A program made the position numbers and the translations under genes. From Pardosa pseudoannulata (taxonomy: Eukaryota; Arthropoda; Arachnida; Araneae; Lycosidae): a stretch of DNA of 64,000 nucleotides. The notes under the pieces are model-generated. The model did not search any database, had not been told where the DNA came from, and was given only the letters and a program-made list of their open reading frames with translations. This document shows, piece after piece, positions 26,701-36,096 of this stretch (position 1 is its first letter; every line of letters starts with the position of its first letter). The DNA is taken from assembly GCA_032207245.1 (NCBI GenBank), contig CM063509.1, forward strand, positions 1,814,227 to 1,878,226, written 5' to 3'.

Positions 26701-27908
26701 TTTAAATTTTTATTTCCATTCTTATGATTTTTGAATAATTATTTTCAGATTCAAAGATATCTAATAACAATAGCGATTCCAATAATGTTTTGCCTGTTTT
26801 GGAAAGCCAGAAGAAAAAAGTGAAGAATCGCAAGCAGTCTAATCTTAAAGTCCCCACTAAGGCTAGTTTGAAAGAGATGCCTGAGAGCGTAATGGATAAG
26901 GAAATTCAGAGTAATTTTATTAGTAATTCTTTCCCCAGTGTCTCCCCATCCGAACAAGAAGTGAAAGACATCGAAGTTGCATCCCAGAGTAGTGTTCCTT
27001 TACCTGATTCCCAACACATGTTCTTAGATGATGTTCCCTTTCATAGCACAGTTTCTGACGTTCTTAGTTGCCAGCAGACCTTTTGTAACGAAACCAATCA
27101 CGATTCCAGTAGTAGCTTAGAAAATGGTGATTCTGCAAACACGCCTGTGGAAGCAGCCCTACCTGTTAGCAGCAAATATCAAAGTGACTCAGGAATCGGT
27201 TCTGAGAGCAATGACTTCCCGGCCAATTTCTCCGTCACGCCAGAGACTGTGATAACCTCTGTTCCGGAGGCTGTGAACAACACTTCGTTATTTCCAATTG
27301 TCGAGACTTCAGCAGACAATGAAGCCGATTCCACCTCCGGAGCATTGCTCACTCACATGAAGCAGACTCTGAAAGCAATTACTGGCAAAATTGAGATCTC
27401 ATCTCCTGAAAAGCAAGAATTCCTAAGACAAAAAGATTTGGTCGAGGAAGCTTCGTATCCGTCCACAATCAAACTGAAGTGGACCAGTGCTGAGCAAAGT
27501 GATATGAAAATTGCCTCAGTCGCCGAGAGAGACAATTTGCCTTCATCTCCTTGCGAACGCTCAAAACTGATTCTTCGAATTAAGAAGACATACTCGAGTA
27601 TTATTTATCCTTCTAACAATCCATTTGGTTTCGGGAATTGTGTGTTTACGGAGCAGCACAGTTGTTGCCATCCAAAAAATAGGTTTAAGAAAAAGAAGAG
27701 CAAGCACAAACACCATCGGTGCAACAAAATCCTCAAGCGCAAGATGAGTGAACCCAAATTGCTGGACAGCCGCGTAAATGGGGAAAACTTTTCTCAGTTT
27801 TTACAGAGAGTCGGAGAGGTGAAATACAAACGTATCAAATTAAAATATGGCAACAATATGTCATTAAATATAGACATTCCACCTTCAAAACATAAAAAAG
27901 TGTCTTAA
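6833..27908 (+). CDS. KMT5B: Histone H4-lysine 20 methyltransferase, Suv4-20/KMT5B-C type (7 coding exons)
   Basis: This nuclear enzyme adds the second and third methyl groups to H4K20, a mark of constitutive heterochromatin and DNA-damage signalling. Exons are 6833-6981, 9635-9800, 12608-12720, 14679-14865, 17668-17804, 25938-26107 and 26749-27908. They total 2082 bp, or 693 residues plus stop, and every junction is GT/AG with matching phase. The family's N-terminal block [20 protein letters not shown] is at residues 24-43. The AdoMet and substrate motif [14 protein letters not shown] is at 191-204, and CYYGEDFFG at 230-238. The post-[11 protein letters not shown] (242-249) supplies zinc ligands. 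[12 protein letters not shown] follows, as in relatives. The 386-residue tail is Ser/Thr-rich and ends in a Lys/His cluster, with no recognised domain. The ATG directly abuts a splice acceptor, so a non-coding (or further coding) exon must lie upstream. One such gene per genome is usual in arthropods; vertebrates have two. Confidence 0.96.
7690..7828. repeat. Imperfect TATATG-rich microsatellite
   Basis: A mixture of TATA, TATG and TACA short repeats in intron 1. Similar tracts recur at about 7200-7260, 8290-8370, 8570-8670 and 9410-9495. The long open frames across them are artefacts of the repeat. Confidence 0.85.
7829..8276. mobile_element. pogo-like MITE
   Basis: The left end CAGTAGAACTTCGATTATCC and the complement of the right end (TAGTAGAACCTAGATTATCC) form an inverted repeat of the kind seen in pogo/Tigger-type elements. 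The left end is preceded by TA (7827-7828); the right flank is one base off TA. The interior (448 bp in total) encodes nothing recognisable. It lies in KMT5 intron 1. Confidence 0.75.
8398..9065. repeat. Imperfect inverted repeat pair around a solo LTR
   Basis: The complement of 8440-8550 contains CTACTGGGCAAGGAGAAGGC. The direct strand at 8995-9035 contains CTACTGGGCAAGAAGAAGAC, with similar flanks (CAGCCCCTATTG versus TAGCCCCAGTTA). The arms are about 110-120 bp and 450 bp apart. This may be one fold-back element or two copies inserted in opposite directions. The superfamily is unknown. Confidence 0.5.
8737..8894 (-). mobile_element. Short solo LTR (158 bp)
   Basis: Read on the - strand, the segment begins TGACATGGCTACCCG and ends CTAGACCCCAACA, so it has the TG...CA termini of an LTR. 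An internal AATAAA polyadenylation signal lies about 50 bp before its end. ATATA flanks both sides, but in TA-rich DNA that is weak evidence. No internal retrotransposon sequence adjoins it, so it looks like a recombined solo LTR or the end of a TRIM-sized element. Confidence 0.5.
9230..9255. repeat. Poly-A run
   Basis: Twenty-six consecutive A in KMT5 intron 1. It could be the tail of a retroposed sequence on the + strand, but no recognisable body precedes it. Confidence 0.9.
9635..9800 (+). CDS. KMT5B: KMT5 coding exon 2
   Basis: This exon encodes residues 50-105, including [14 protein letters not shown] and FKEH. These correspond to the N-terminal helical bundle that precedes SET in this family. 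The acceptor is TTTTTTTAG; the donor is CAT|GTGAGA. Together with exon 1 it gives exactly 105 codons. Confidence 0.93.
9860..10690 (-). pseudogene. Non-LTR retrotransposon remnant, RNase H domain
   Basis: On the - strand the translation from about 10610 reads [18 protein letters not shown] and then [12 protein letters not shown]. After a frameshift it reads [11 protein letters not shown], near 10401-10365. This is the E...DS...N.AD pattern of the RNase H domain found in I/Jockey/R1-group LINEs. Further on, AIGIMTG and LKRHH resemble the downstream 'tGh..l..hl' region of these ORF2 proteins. Several in-frame stops and frameshifts show a dead copy. The reverse transcriptase part is not present nearby. 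It lies in intron 2, antisense to KMT5. Confidence 0.72.
10993..12081. mobile_element. CAGGGTTCCCAC element, copy A (1089 bp)
   Basis: Terminal inverted repeats are CAGGGTTCCCAC and GTGGGAACCCTG. Many subterminal GGTCCTTAAAAAGTCCTTAA motifs occur in both orientations. It is flanked by the 5-bp direct repeat ATTGT (10988-10992 and 12082-12086). It contains a GGCAACATCGGGTATAATCA segment followed by (TA)n at 11718-11762. There is no coding sequence. It is one of five copies in the window and lies in KMT5 intron 2. Confidence 0.85.
12608..12720 (+). CDS. KMT5B: KMT5 coding exon 3
   Basis: This exon encodes residues 106-142 and two bases of Trp143. It begins [14 protein letters not shown] and ends GAKVCATKK, which is the start of the SET domain. 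The acceptor is TCTTTTAG. The donor at 12721 is GTATTG, and a pogo-like element begins only about 25 bp beyond it. Confidence 0.92.
12746..14073. mobile_element. Probable pogo-like element in KMT5 intron 3
   Basis: The left end AGTAGAATCTTGATTATCTG pairs with the right end, whose complement reads TGTAGAACCTTGATTCTCC. TA follows the right end. The ends resemble those of the 7829-8276 MITE. The 1.3-kb interior is AT-rich with no recognisable transposase. The left end is about 25 bp beyond the exon 3 donor. Confidence 0.5.
14510..14540. repeat. A-rich run
   Basis: Nineteen or more A, then G and eight more A, about 140 bp before exon 4. It is non-coding. Confidence 0.85.
14679..14865 (+). CDS. 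KMT5B: KMT5 coding exon 4 (SET core)
   Basis: This exon encodes residues 143-205. It carries [10 protein letters not shown], the [20 protein letters not shown] stretch and the invariant NHDC at 197-200, which forms the cofactor and knot region of SET domains. The acceptor is TTGTTCAG and the donor is AAG|GTGAGT. Confidence 0.96.
14866..17667. other. KMT5 intron 4
   Basis: This is AT-rich intron sequence. Two diverged relatives of one repeat occur at about 16540-16800 and 17165-17410, sharing a core like ATAAAATGTG. The complement of the same family appears at about 43250-43420 and 49680-49810. A short imperfect palindrome GATAGATAGCTCGCTATCTG is at 15982-16001. I see no gene. Confidence 0.5.
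17668..17804 (+). CDS. KMT5B: KMT5 coding exon 5 (SET end and post-SET)
   Basis: This exon encodes residues 206-250 plus part of Arg251. It has the conserved [20 protein letters not shown] block, [11 protein letters not shown] with the catalytic Tyr, and the post-SET Cys cluster. A run of about 19 T lies just before the acceptor (CATTTAG). The donor is AG|GTAGGT. Confidence 0.96.
17814..18100. repeat. Dispersed repeat beginning AATATAAGCCCATC
   Basis: AATATAAGCCCATC followed by AAGCTGAG recurs at about 22443-22480, directly abutting the CAGGGTTCCCAC copy B. The repeat continues with AAAAATTGACC-type AT-rich DNA. It starts only about 10 bp after the exon 5 donor. The superfamily is unknown. 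Confidence 0.5.
18502..19185 (-). mobile_element. Non-autonomous Helitron
   Basis: On the - strand the element starts TCTCGTAATG, has ATAATAGCCTAAGTCTGTCT near its start, and ends with the hairpin CCCGTCATATGACGGG (18513-18528) followed by a short spacer and CTAG|T. A 5' TC, a 3' hairpin and a CTAG end inserted before T are Helitron hallmarks. The 684-bp body is non-coding. Full-length relatives are at 48362-49028 (+) and 58670-59497 (-). Confidence 0.85.
19318..19395 (-). repeat. tRNA-derived (SINE-like) sequence
   Basis: On the - strand, TAGCACGTTCGATAGAGG resembles a pol III A box (TRGCNNAGNNGGTAGAG type). About 40 bases later CCGGTTCTGTCCCC resembles a B box. The cloverleaf is not intact, so this is more likely a SINE head or tRNA pseudogene than a working tRNA. 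It lies in KMT5 intron 5. Confidence 0.45.
19481..19539. repeat. Perfect 26-bp hairpin with 7-nt loop
   Basis: The arm 19481-19506 (starts TCCCTCTTATTC) is the exact complement of 19514-19539. The loop is ATCTAGA. No mismatch or bulge is present, in contrast to the decayed transposons around it. A Helitron fragment follows directly. Confidence 0.95.
19545..19685 (-). mobile_element. Helitron fragment
   Basis: CATTAAATACTCGAAAAGG, GGTGGATTTCGAACTCGCTT and AATCCAATATGGATGCC match the interior and 5' part of the full Helitrons at 18502-19185 and 58670-59497. The 3' hairpin end is missing. Confidence 0.75.
21347..22441. mobile_element. CAGGGTTCCCAC element, copy B (1095 bp)
   Basis: The ends are CAGGATTCCCAC (one change) and GTGGGAACCCTG, with a 5-bp target duplication AAATA at 21342-21346 and 22442-22446. 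It is collinear with copy A along its whole length, including the GGCAACGTCAGGTATAATCA segment followed by a TA tract. It is non-coding and lies in KMT5 intron 5. Confidence 0.87.
24664..25295. mobile_element. piggyBac-like MITE (TTAA flanks)
   Basis: TTAA at 24664-24667 and 25292-25295 brackets inverted ends CACATTAAAGG and CCTTTAATGTG. This is the arrangement of piggyBac-type elements, which insert at TTAA. The 632-bp element has no transposase. It contains the 44-bp tandem repeat at 24672-24840 and an inner imperfect palindrome GGCTAGGCA...TGCCTAGC near the right end. It lies in KMT5 intron 5. Confidence 0.68.
24672..24840. repeat. 44-bp tandem repeat, about 3.8 copies
   Basis: Units begin TTAAAGG (or TTAAAAG) at 24672, 24715, 24759 and 24803, a period of 43-44 bp. 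Each contains GGGAGTTGTAGTAA-like and ATCTCGACTGTACC-like blocks. The array occupies the left subterminal part of the TTAA-flanked MITE. Confidence 0.9.
25425..25570. repeat. Dispersed repeat shared with 6600-6730
   Basis: This is the second copy of the segment described at 6600-6730, with the same ordered motifs and an inserted poly-A of 13. It is near the 3' end of KMT5 intron 5. Confidence 0.55.
25938..26107 (+). CDS. KMT5B: KMT5 coding exon 6
   Basis: This exon encodes residues 251-307. [10 protein letters not shown] completes the post-SET segment, and [15 protein letters not shown] matches the conserved helix after it. The acceptor is TTTCTAG; the donor is CAG|GTAAAA. It is separated from exon 5 by the longest intron, 8.1 kb. 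Confidence 0.93.
26749..27908 (+). CDS. KMT5B: KMT5 coding exon 7 (C-terminal tail)
   Basis: This exon encodes residues 308-693 and the TAA stop. The acceptor is ATTTTCAG at 26741-26748. The tail is hydrophilic, with an acidic/Ser-rich first half containing [13 protein letters not shown] basic cluster [11 protein letters not shown] follows, then a terminal [19 protein letters not shown] stretch that may be the conserved C-terminal motif. No enzymatic domain is visible. Sequence composition is much less AT-rich than the flanks, as expected for coding DNA. Confidence 0.95.
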
Positions 27909-28570
27909 TTGTATATCGTAAAGTTTTTATAGCAATATTGTTTACTGTAAATAGAAATGTTCTTAAACACTGCCATTGCTTGGTTCTTAAATTATGTTTT
28001 TCTGTCCTTTTTGATTTTGTGCAGTGGCAGAGAGAAAGCAACAAATGTTGGTTTCGATTCAGAATCATGTAACTAGGCTTAAAAATTGCTAGTCTTGACA
28101 CTTTCCCATATTTAGATGTGTACATATGTATACTTATATATTTGATATCACAAACTGATCATTTTTATTACAAGGTCTTGTGTATTCTTGTAGCATATTT
28201 TTATAGAAATGTTTCATTTGATAAAAGTCACAGATGCACACCCTACAAGTTTGGATGGAATGGAAAATTCATAAAAATTCAATTGGGAATTATTTCCCTT
28301 TACTACTTTCTGTTTATTTTAAAAGTGCAACCCCCAAATCTTAAAATGTTTTGCCTTTTAAAATGAGATCTGTTTTTTGTGCAACTCTTTGATCTTTTTA
28401 AATGCGTTTGGGTTACTTTCATGTATTTATTTTTGTTTATTTTGATAGAAGTAATTTAATCCTCTCCCACCCATCCCTCAGAAATGTTTTTGCATCACTT
28501 TTCAAAGTAACTTATCATCATTTCCAAAATTTTAAAAAATAAAAATAGTTTTATTTGCATTAATATTTTT
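27909..28570 (+). other. Probable KMT5 3' UTR
   Basis: The sequence follows the TAA stop without a splice signal I trust. The first good AATAAA is at 28538-28543, with a GT-rich stretch shortly after it. Other AATAAA motifs follow much further on (for example 29436 and about 33759), so a longer UTR is possible. The frame at 28774-29061 has no recognisable homology. Confidence 0.4.
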
Positions 28571-31500
28571 ATGTCGCCTCGGCGTTGCTGAAAAGCTTGT
28601 TAAAAATAATGCCCCAATTTTTTTAGCATGGGTTCGATGAATGTTCTATCAAAGATTTTGAGGTTCTAAAGAGGAATTGAGTGTCACATGAATGAGCCAG
28701 CTTGAAAACAGCAGTGATGGAGTTATCATTATGAATGACTAGAGAAGCATAACATACATTTATTGTTAATTTTTTGAACTTTTCAAGCTATGATTTCATT
28801 TCTATAGCTACTTTAGGTAATGCTTCTACATATAAAAAATTAGCAGCAAAAATGTCGAAAGCAAGTTTTAAAGTAGATGGAAATAGAGTTGGTCAAATTA
28901 TAAGCACCAAAATCAGGCATTTTAGAAACAGTGGCTATTTATGGAATTTTAAAATAATTCCAAATGTTGTAGTGGGTTTATGTTGTTGGGACCAACCTGC
29001 CAACCCTGATCACAATAGCATGCAAGCTGTGCACAAAAATATTGTTCAATGTCAAAATTAAAATATTCCTCCCCCCCCCCCCCTTTCTGAATATCATTTT
29101 TTTTTGCCACAGCAATTAATTTATTTGACACATCCAGCTTATGGAATATTGTGAGATTATTGAATGTCAGAAAAGGTTATTTATTATTAAGAGGATCCAT
29201 AAATAACATTTAACATTATTAAAATGTTATATTTGTCAGATTGTTAACATTAAGAAAAAAACATTTTAAAAAGTCGATTTTACAAAACTGGCCAATTTGT
29301 CAAATTTCATCTTTTAGAATGATATTTCCCTTATAAATAATACATAGAACTCTTTTAAACAATTTCAATGTCAGCCATTCAAAATATTGTACGACATTGA
29401 CCAATATATTTGTGGTTACTGAGGATAGAGCTTTTAATAAATGAGGAGTTTCAATCGAATCTGAGATGTCAAAAAATGGAGGGTGTGCATCTGTTTGAAG
29501 TTGGTGTATTCCAAAAGTTTATTTTCTTTTGGTATTGATACTTTCTTTGTCTTAAGCTTCATCATTACCTGTTTTGCCACGGAGGTTATTTTAAATGTTT
29601 TGTGCAATGGAAACACCGGTGTATAAATGGCTTTATATATATATGTTGATTCTTCATTATTAAGTTATTTAGAGTACTGTTAAACCCCTCTATCTCAAAT
29701 ACCACAGCATTGGGGGGCATATAAAAATTATAATAATGGCTTGTGCCAAATGGAGTAGAGAAGCTATATAAACATGGTTTCTTTTCTCTCTCTATATTTC
29801 AAATGAACTCTTCTTTTAACTAACAAATTAGAAAATGAGCAACTTTATACTTATGTAATGTATAAAAAGTTACATTACTTTCCTAAATTTGGGAGTAAGT
29901 CGATGACTTCATCGTAATCATTGCTGTGGCATAGATATGATTTGGCTAGAAAAACATTCACACTAAACTGTCATTGCAAGGTTCTCGATGCAGTTCTGAA
30001 ATTATATTCTCTGGTGAATGCCTTTTCAAGTTGAAATTTTTCTAATTTCCATGCATACTCTTTTATTAATAAATCTGTCTTTGAACCCTACCCTTTAACT
30101 AGACATATGGAAATTATCTTGTTAAATAGTCCTTGTTCTGATCCCATAAGCAATTTGTGCTCCTCAGTAACTTAAAAATAATACACTGAAGAAAGTCTGT
30201 TACAGTCGACCCTTGCTTTGGGGAACTGAACATTTTCAGTTTTTCAAAAGTTTTTTTTGCAGAAGGAAACAATTTAGACATTCCCTAATAATTTCTGTCA
30301 GTTCTTTTATAAAACTACTTTTAGATATAAATTTAAAGTTAAATACAGTTAAAAATTTTAATAGAAACAAAAACTTAGAAATGTTCTTTTCCATCTTTGG
30401 GGTGTTCAGAATAGCCTGCATAAGAAATAGAGAATCGATCAATTTTGTTAAAATAATTATTAAAAAAAAAAACCTATAATGTTGCAGATCTGATTTTTGC
30501 ACATTTTATATTTAATTACTGCAGCCAAATATATCATTTGAAATTTGTACATAACTTTTAAATAATTTTTTTAAAAATAGATATAGGTTTTGAGATAGAA
30601 TGGTTTACGCATATTAAAACTTCTATTTTTATGTATATTTTTTTTCGTTTTGTTTCCTTAAAGGGGATTTGTATTTTATTGTTCTTTAAGTAGATTTAGA
30701 AAGTTTATGTTTTGGTTGATGTCTTTATTAGATATTTAAGTTAAATGTAACTATAAAATCATATCATTAAAAGCTAAAAAAAACCTTAGTATATATATGT
30801 TAAAATATAATTGGTGAATGATATTTGATATTAACTTCCTGAAGTTTTATTTGTGGAGGAAAAGATTTAAATGGGGTGGATTTATTATTAATCTTTATAT
30901 TTCAGCACAAAAAAATATAAAGTATTCAATCACTGACTCTTCAGTAATTTAAAAATGCAGATTAAGAAATTAAATCTTTTTTCTTTTCTTCTTGATTGGT
31001 AATGAATGAAAATTTTGTGAAAAATCTTTTCTTTAGGATTAGGAATAATTGGCGGAATTTTTATGAATGCAGTCTTATCCCATAAATATAAGAATTTTCA
31101 AAGTATAATATTAGGTTCATAATAAATAATTTTTTTTCTTTTTTTGAGGCTAGATTTTTTAAAGAGTTTGTCTGTTTTGAGGATGACCAGGAGTGAAAAA
31201 GTTAATTGCTACTTAAAAGGTTATTTATCTTTTACATACATTTAGAAGTTTAAACATAGTTTTATTGATAAATTCTCTGAAAGAGTTGTTTGCAAGTTGT
31301 CATTTTTGTGTCTTTTATAACTTTTTACAATAGATTTCCAGTTTATTTTTTAAATCACAGCATAAGTTAAACCTAAATGATTAGCTTCTTTTGTGCTTTA
31401 TTTATCTGAGTTATATAATCTTTTTAAAAATGTCATTAATATCACAAATCTCTGAACCCTTTTGTGGGCCTCGAAAAGATAACTTCCTACTTTGCTGAAC

Positions 31501-31924
31501 CCAATAAAGATCAGCCAACATAGCTTGTGAGCAAGCAGCAGGGCTTCAAACTGGAATGAACTGAAAAATAATATCGGTTTGTATTGGTAAGATATATCTT
31601 CAGTCATTTTCTTACTGTAACCTATTTATCAATATTTTGTAATTTAACGTCGACTCTATATTATAGTCATTGCTTCTTGATTTCTAATTTTGATATTTGT
31701 TGTAGCCTAAAAAGGTTAAATTAACAACATTGATAAGGTAAAGATAAAAAGTTTATGAAAAATTTCACATTGAAAGAAAAAGAATCCATGCTTTTATGGC
31801 TGTATCTTAACCAGAAGAAAAAGGGGGCGGGGGTGTTTACTAAAATTTATTGAAAAGTATATGTTAGGAAATTTTGTACAAAACATAGTTATTTTGCGAA
31901 GAATTATTTAATAATTACAATCTG

Positions 31925-32122
31925 CGTCTCTCGTTGCAAATGGAGCTTCTCTCAATTAAAGTCGATAAAAAAGGATAAAAAGATCTTGATTCTACAGTGA
32001 GTGATTTAAGACTGCAAAATCGAGCAATGTTATCTATAGAACAAGATATTACAAATAAAAACAATTTTGAGGACATTATACATGAATTTTCACCTAAGAA
32101 AGTTAGAAAAATAAATATATAA
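31925..32122 (+). pseudogene. hAT-type transposase C-terminal tail remnant
   Basis: The frame 32018-32122 reads NRAMLSIEQDITNKNNFEDI, then IHEFSPKKVRKINI and a stop. This matches the extreme C-terminus of hAT-derived transposases of the TTF-type/ZMYM-like group (L-S-I-E ... D-Y/F-D/E-D-I-I-D/H-E-F ... K-A-R-R). Frames upstream to about 31925 hold related but frameshifted sequence. No terminal repeats were identified. It is a dead fragment. Confidence 0.6.
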
Positions 32123-32858
32123 GTTCACCCTTCACAGTATGTTCATTAGATATCATCTGACTTATAAATTTAAAAAACAATATTTTTTCATGTTTTTTTT
32201 TCCTGTAAATCAAGTTGAGGTATATGATTTATCTCTTAAAAATTATTTATATAAGTTTATTAAAAAAAATCCCACTGTTTAATTGATTTGAAAATAGGAA
32301 AGTGCAAAAAAGCCATGTACTAGCAAACTCTAGAGATGACCAGGATGAATGTAGAGAACAAATGATTTGGGTATGCACAGGAGGATCTACATCTTTCTGT
32401 GGAATTGGATTCTCCCAAAAGTTATATCCAAGCTAAGGAACGGAACATTTTATTTTGAAATGGGGATTGCTGTGTAGCATTTAATGAGGTTCCTATAGAA
32501 TGTTCAATAATTAAGTAAATAACTAAAATAGGAAACATTTTCGACACTTCTATATTGTTTGCTTCTTATATTATTTTTGAAGGATATGTGACATCTAGAA
32601 CATTCTAATCAAATTTTAAATAATTAATAAAGGATGCTGTAAACATCTACTGGAGAGAATTCTTGACATCTCAAGCTACATCGGCACATGAAATGACTGA
32701 CATCGTTGTATGTTAAATTGAATTTTCTGTACAACCATAAATGGTTCTGTGGAGACGTACATTTCCCTATTTATATTTAAAATTCATTTCATAAAGCTGG
32801 GTAGAATATCAAAAAGTTAATTGTGCATTTTCCACCCTCGTCAAATTTCTAATTTCGA

Positions 32859-32884
32859 TTTTTTTTTTTTTTTTTTTTTTTTTT
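32859..32884. repeat. Poly-T run
   Basis: Twenty-six consecutive T. It could be the tail of an inverted retroposon, but no body is recognisable next to it. Confidence 0.9.
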
Positions 32885-34220
32885 GTTACCGACCCCCTAA
32901 TATATTGTCAATGTGGATGTTGCATTCTATTGACAGGCTTTGTACACATTAACTTCTTCTATTTATTGTGTATTTATGTTTGTTGCCTCAGTGGTTGGGG
33001 TTCAATTTTTGTACATAACATATATTTATTTTTAAAGTGTTTGTGTGTTGAATATATTCTACTTATATATGATGTAGAAAGTGATAATGATCTGAAATTT
33101 TTTGAAAGCAAAATTTCTTTTCTTTTGGAAAAAATTTCCATTAGCTTTAAATGTTACATTTTCAGGATAAGAAATTCACTTGGTATCCATTTAAATGAAT
33201 CTTGAAATAATTGTGAAAATTTATATTCTTTTACATAAAGTTTCTAATTTATTAAGGAATTATTTATTAGTTTTTAATGTGTACTCAGGTTTTTTTTTTC
33301 AGGATAAGAAACTATGTCAATTTATTCTGTATCAGTGAAATGGAATAGCCAATATTAATTCTTGATTATGAACATGAAAATTTCTTTGGGAAAAAATTTC
33401 TAGTTTGCTAATGAATTATTTGTTAGCTATATATATATTTTTCTTTTGAGGATAAGAAATTCTGCGAATTTACTTAGAATAAAAATATAATGGATGTAAA
33501 AATATAAATGGATTAAAAATGATGTTTATTTCATAAACTAAGCCATCTATGATGAATTTTATTTTCAATTACAGATTAAAGTGAGTCATTCACTTTTTTT
33601 TTCAAATCTACTTTGTACTTTAATTTTTTAAAAATATTTTTCTAATTGAATAAACACTCGTATAGTTAATATACTATGTAAATAACAAGTAATATTATTT
33701 ATCTTGACCTGTATGATATTGTCTTGTGTACAGATTTTTATTTCAAGAAAAATAAAAGAACCTGTTGGTGCTGTTTTATCTTAATTTAATTGCATTTTAC
33801 ACAATTATTGTACGTAGAACTGAAATGGTTTATATTTTGTGTTCCATTTTAATGGATGCATGATAATTTCTTTTAGATGTTATGTATTATATCATGTTTT
33901 TACCTCGAGTGGTTCAGAGACAATGAATCAAAGTTTGTTTAAGCATTTTATATATAAATATATATCTGTATATATACTTAAGCTGAGAAATAAATCAATG
34001 CTTCTGTTTTATTGACTCTTATTACTTCCCATGCTAAATTGATTCTCACTCGGTACATTTAAATGGTTTCTTTCTTAAAAATGCACACACATTGGAACTT
34101 ACGATATTTTTAGCAAGCAATTAAAACTTTATGAAAAATGTATTAATAAGTTAGTGAAGGGTGTTTGAGACTCACCACAAATGAGTCATCAAAATTGGAT
34201 ACAATCACTACCGGCTATAG

Positions 34221-34896
34221 CAGGGTTTAACTTGCCCCAAACTGGTTTTTAAGAACGCCAGTACTGGTCAAAGAATATATAAAATATTTATTAATGTTCA
34301 TAACATTCTTTTATGTTTTCTAGCCAAAAGTGCAGTATTAATAATAAACAAAATCCTCAAATGCATATATGTTTTCAGTGTACTTCTGTAGTCATTCAAA
34401 ATTCCTTTCCTTGATATCCTTAAAAAATTAAGAAAATGCTTTCAGTTAATTAATACTTTTTATGGTCACGAGCTAGAAAACTTTTTTGACAAATAATCTT
34501 TCGCATACTGAAAAGGTTTATAAAGTCAGCTGCCTTTTCCTAATAGCTAACATTCATGCAGAGTTTAATTAAACGAATCATAGAGGGTGGGGGTTTTGTA
34601 GATATTTCAGTTACTTATGGAAGTTTGATTTTCTTTATATTGAATGTAATAGAAAAATCTAAAAATTTCTGTTTTTGTCAAATAGGTTTATCTTATATTA
34701 ATTTTTAGTTATTTTTAAAAACCTAATTCTGAAATATTGTAGGGCATTTATAGAACATGCTTTGTCTGGTTCATAATGAAAATAATGTTCCTTAGGAAAT
34801 AGGGTTTATTTCATTATGCCGTGTATTTCAAGTAGGTCCTTATAAAAAGTTTCTTTGGTCCTTAATTTTTGTTCTGGAAAAAAAATGAGAACCCTG
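34221..34896. mobile_element. CAGGGTTCCCAC element, copy C, nested in MITE F1
   Basis: It starts CAGGGT and then jumps to the internal AACTTGCCCCAAACTGG of the family, so the 5' subterminal part is deleted. It ends TGAGAACCCTG. The target duplication TATAG at 34216-34220 and 34897-34901 is perfect. The family segment with the GGCAACGTCGGG motif and TA tract is also deleted in this 676-bp copy. Confidence 0.85.
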
Positions 34897-35319
34897 TATA
34901 GGATCAGTTTTCTGAAGTCCCGTGTAACTTAATAGGGAACATGTGTTAAAGCACACCGCTTAAACAGTAATTTTCTTTTTCTTGTTTCTGGTTATAGGGT
35001 CAGTTTAATGTTTTCAACGAGTTTCCTTTTTTATTTTAAAAAGAAGTCAACCCCCCCACTGATAACAAGTGGACATCTGTCTGTTGGTTGAAGTTATCTT
35101 CTGGCACATGACCTTGGGTGTTATTTTACTCATTCCAAAGCAGCAGATGATCATTTAAAAGTTATTAGGGACTTAGAAAAAGTTGTGTTCACGACCAAGA
35201 AAAAGAAGCAAACAGATATCTGATTATTTTTAAATACATTGAACATGAATGTATGTGTGCTGTACTTCGATTAGTCAGGTAAGCTAATAAATTTTCCCCC
35301 AAAAAAATATTGCATATTT

Positions 35320-36096
35320 TTAACCCTTTGACAGTTTCATTTTTTTCCAGAATTCGGTCAAAAAAATGTCACATTTTTTTATTGCATTGTTTTGTTTATT
35401 TTACATTTTTAAGTAAAGATATGTTATTAAAATTAACATTTCTAATATTTTTAAGCATTTATTACAACTTTTTTTCTTTCTATGAAAGGATCATAGAACT
35501 GAAGTTTACCTTTAGTCTCATGGATATCCAGTTCATTTTTGGAATTCCATTGAAAGCAAATCTAGGAGGCGGATGTGAAGGGTTATCACAATTAATTTTA
35601 AAAAATTGTCTTGCCTGACTGTTTCCATCTGTACTACTATCAGAGTCATTACTATCCAGGTCATCTAGTAAACTTTCGCTGCTATCATTTACAGGTAATT
35701 CAGTTTCTGATTCCGAGTCGCAGTTCGAATCACAAGAAATGAGCTTCATACGTTCTGAATTATCCATTATTTAAAAGTAAAAATATATTATTCAACTCTT
35801 ACATCAATAAAATTATTAGGCGGTTGGCAAAATATAACCAGAAAGCTATACACTGAAAGATAACAATTCGTCTTCTGATACAAAATATGCGAAAAAACCA
35901 GCGCTTTTGAACCAGTCAGAATAGAAAATACAATAAACTGAAAACTATCATTTACTGGACAACTATTGTCATCTATATGAATAATTTATTACTAAAATTG
36001 GAAAAAATACGGCCGAAACAATGCAGTACGGGCAAATCAGTAAAGGCCCAAAAGCTGTGCCCGTACGACGTACGGGCAAAACAGGGAAGGTGTTAA
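35320..36096 (-). mobile_element. piggyBac-like element nested in MITE F1
   Basis: It is bounded by TTAA at 35320-35323 and 36093-36096. The inner ends are CCCTTTGACAGTTT on the left and, on the complement, CACCTTCCCTGTTTTGCCC on the right. A subterminal palindrome GCCCGTACGACGTACGGGC lies at about 36058-36076, and a second GTACGGGCAAA at about 36027. Removing the element and one TTAA gives a sequence aligning without gaps to MITE F3 near 48040, which confirms the insertion. It carries only an N-terminal transposase fragment. Confidence 0.78.
35480..35767 (-). pseudogene. piggyBac transposase N-terminal fragment (95 aa)
   Basis: The - strand frame starts MDNSERMKLISCDSNC and is acidic/Ser-rich (DSNDSDSSTDG). 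It then reads HPPPRFAFNGIPK, resembling the 'F.F.G.PG' motif that opens the structured part of piggyBac-family transposases after their acidic N-terminus. It ends shortly after. The DDD catalytic core and Cys-rich C-terminus are missing, so no activity is expected. The assignment also rests on the TTAA-bounded element that holds it. Confidence 0.6.

Larger units (their letters stand above)
28570..34200. other. AT-rich region between the convergent genes, mostly unassigned
   Basis: Apart from the hAT tail (31925-32122) and a 26-T run (32859-32884) I see no gene. Isolated transposon-end-like motifs occur, such as TACAGTCGACCCTTGCT at about 30204, but without a partner end. A run of 12 C is at 29072-29083. 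Confidence 0.4.

Noticed and set aside
28774..29061. 95-codon frame after the KMT5 stop
   Set aside because: There is no ATG start, no family resemblance and no splice context. It is treated as UTR or intergenic.
35310..35618. 102-codon + strand frame
   Set aside because: It is the reverse-strand shadow of the piggyBac N-terminal fragment plus AT-rich sequence.
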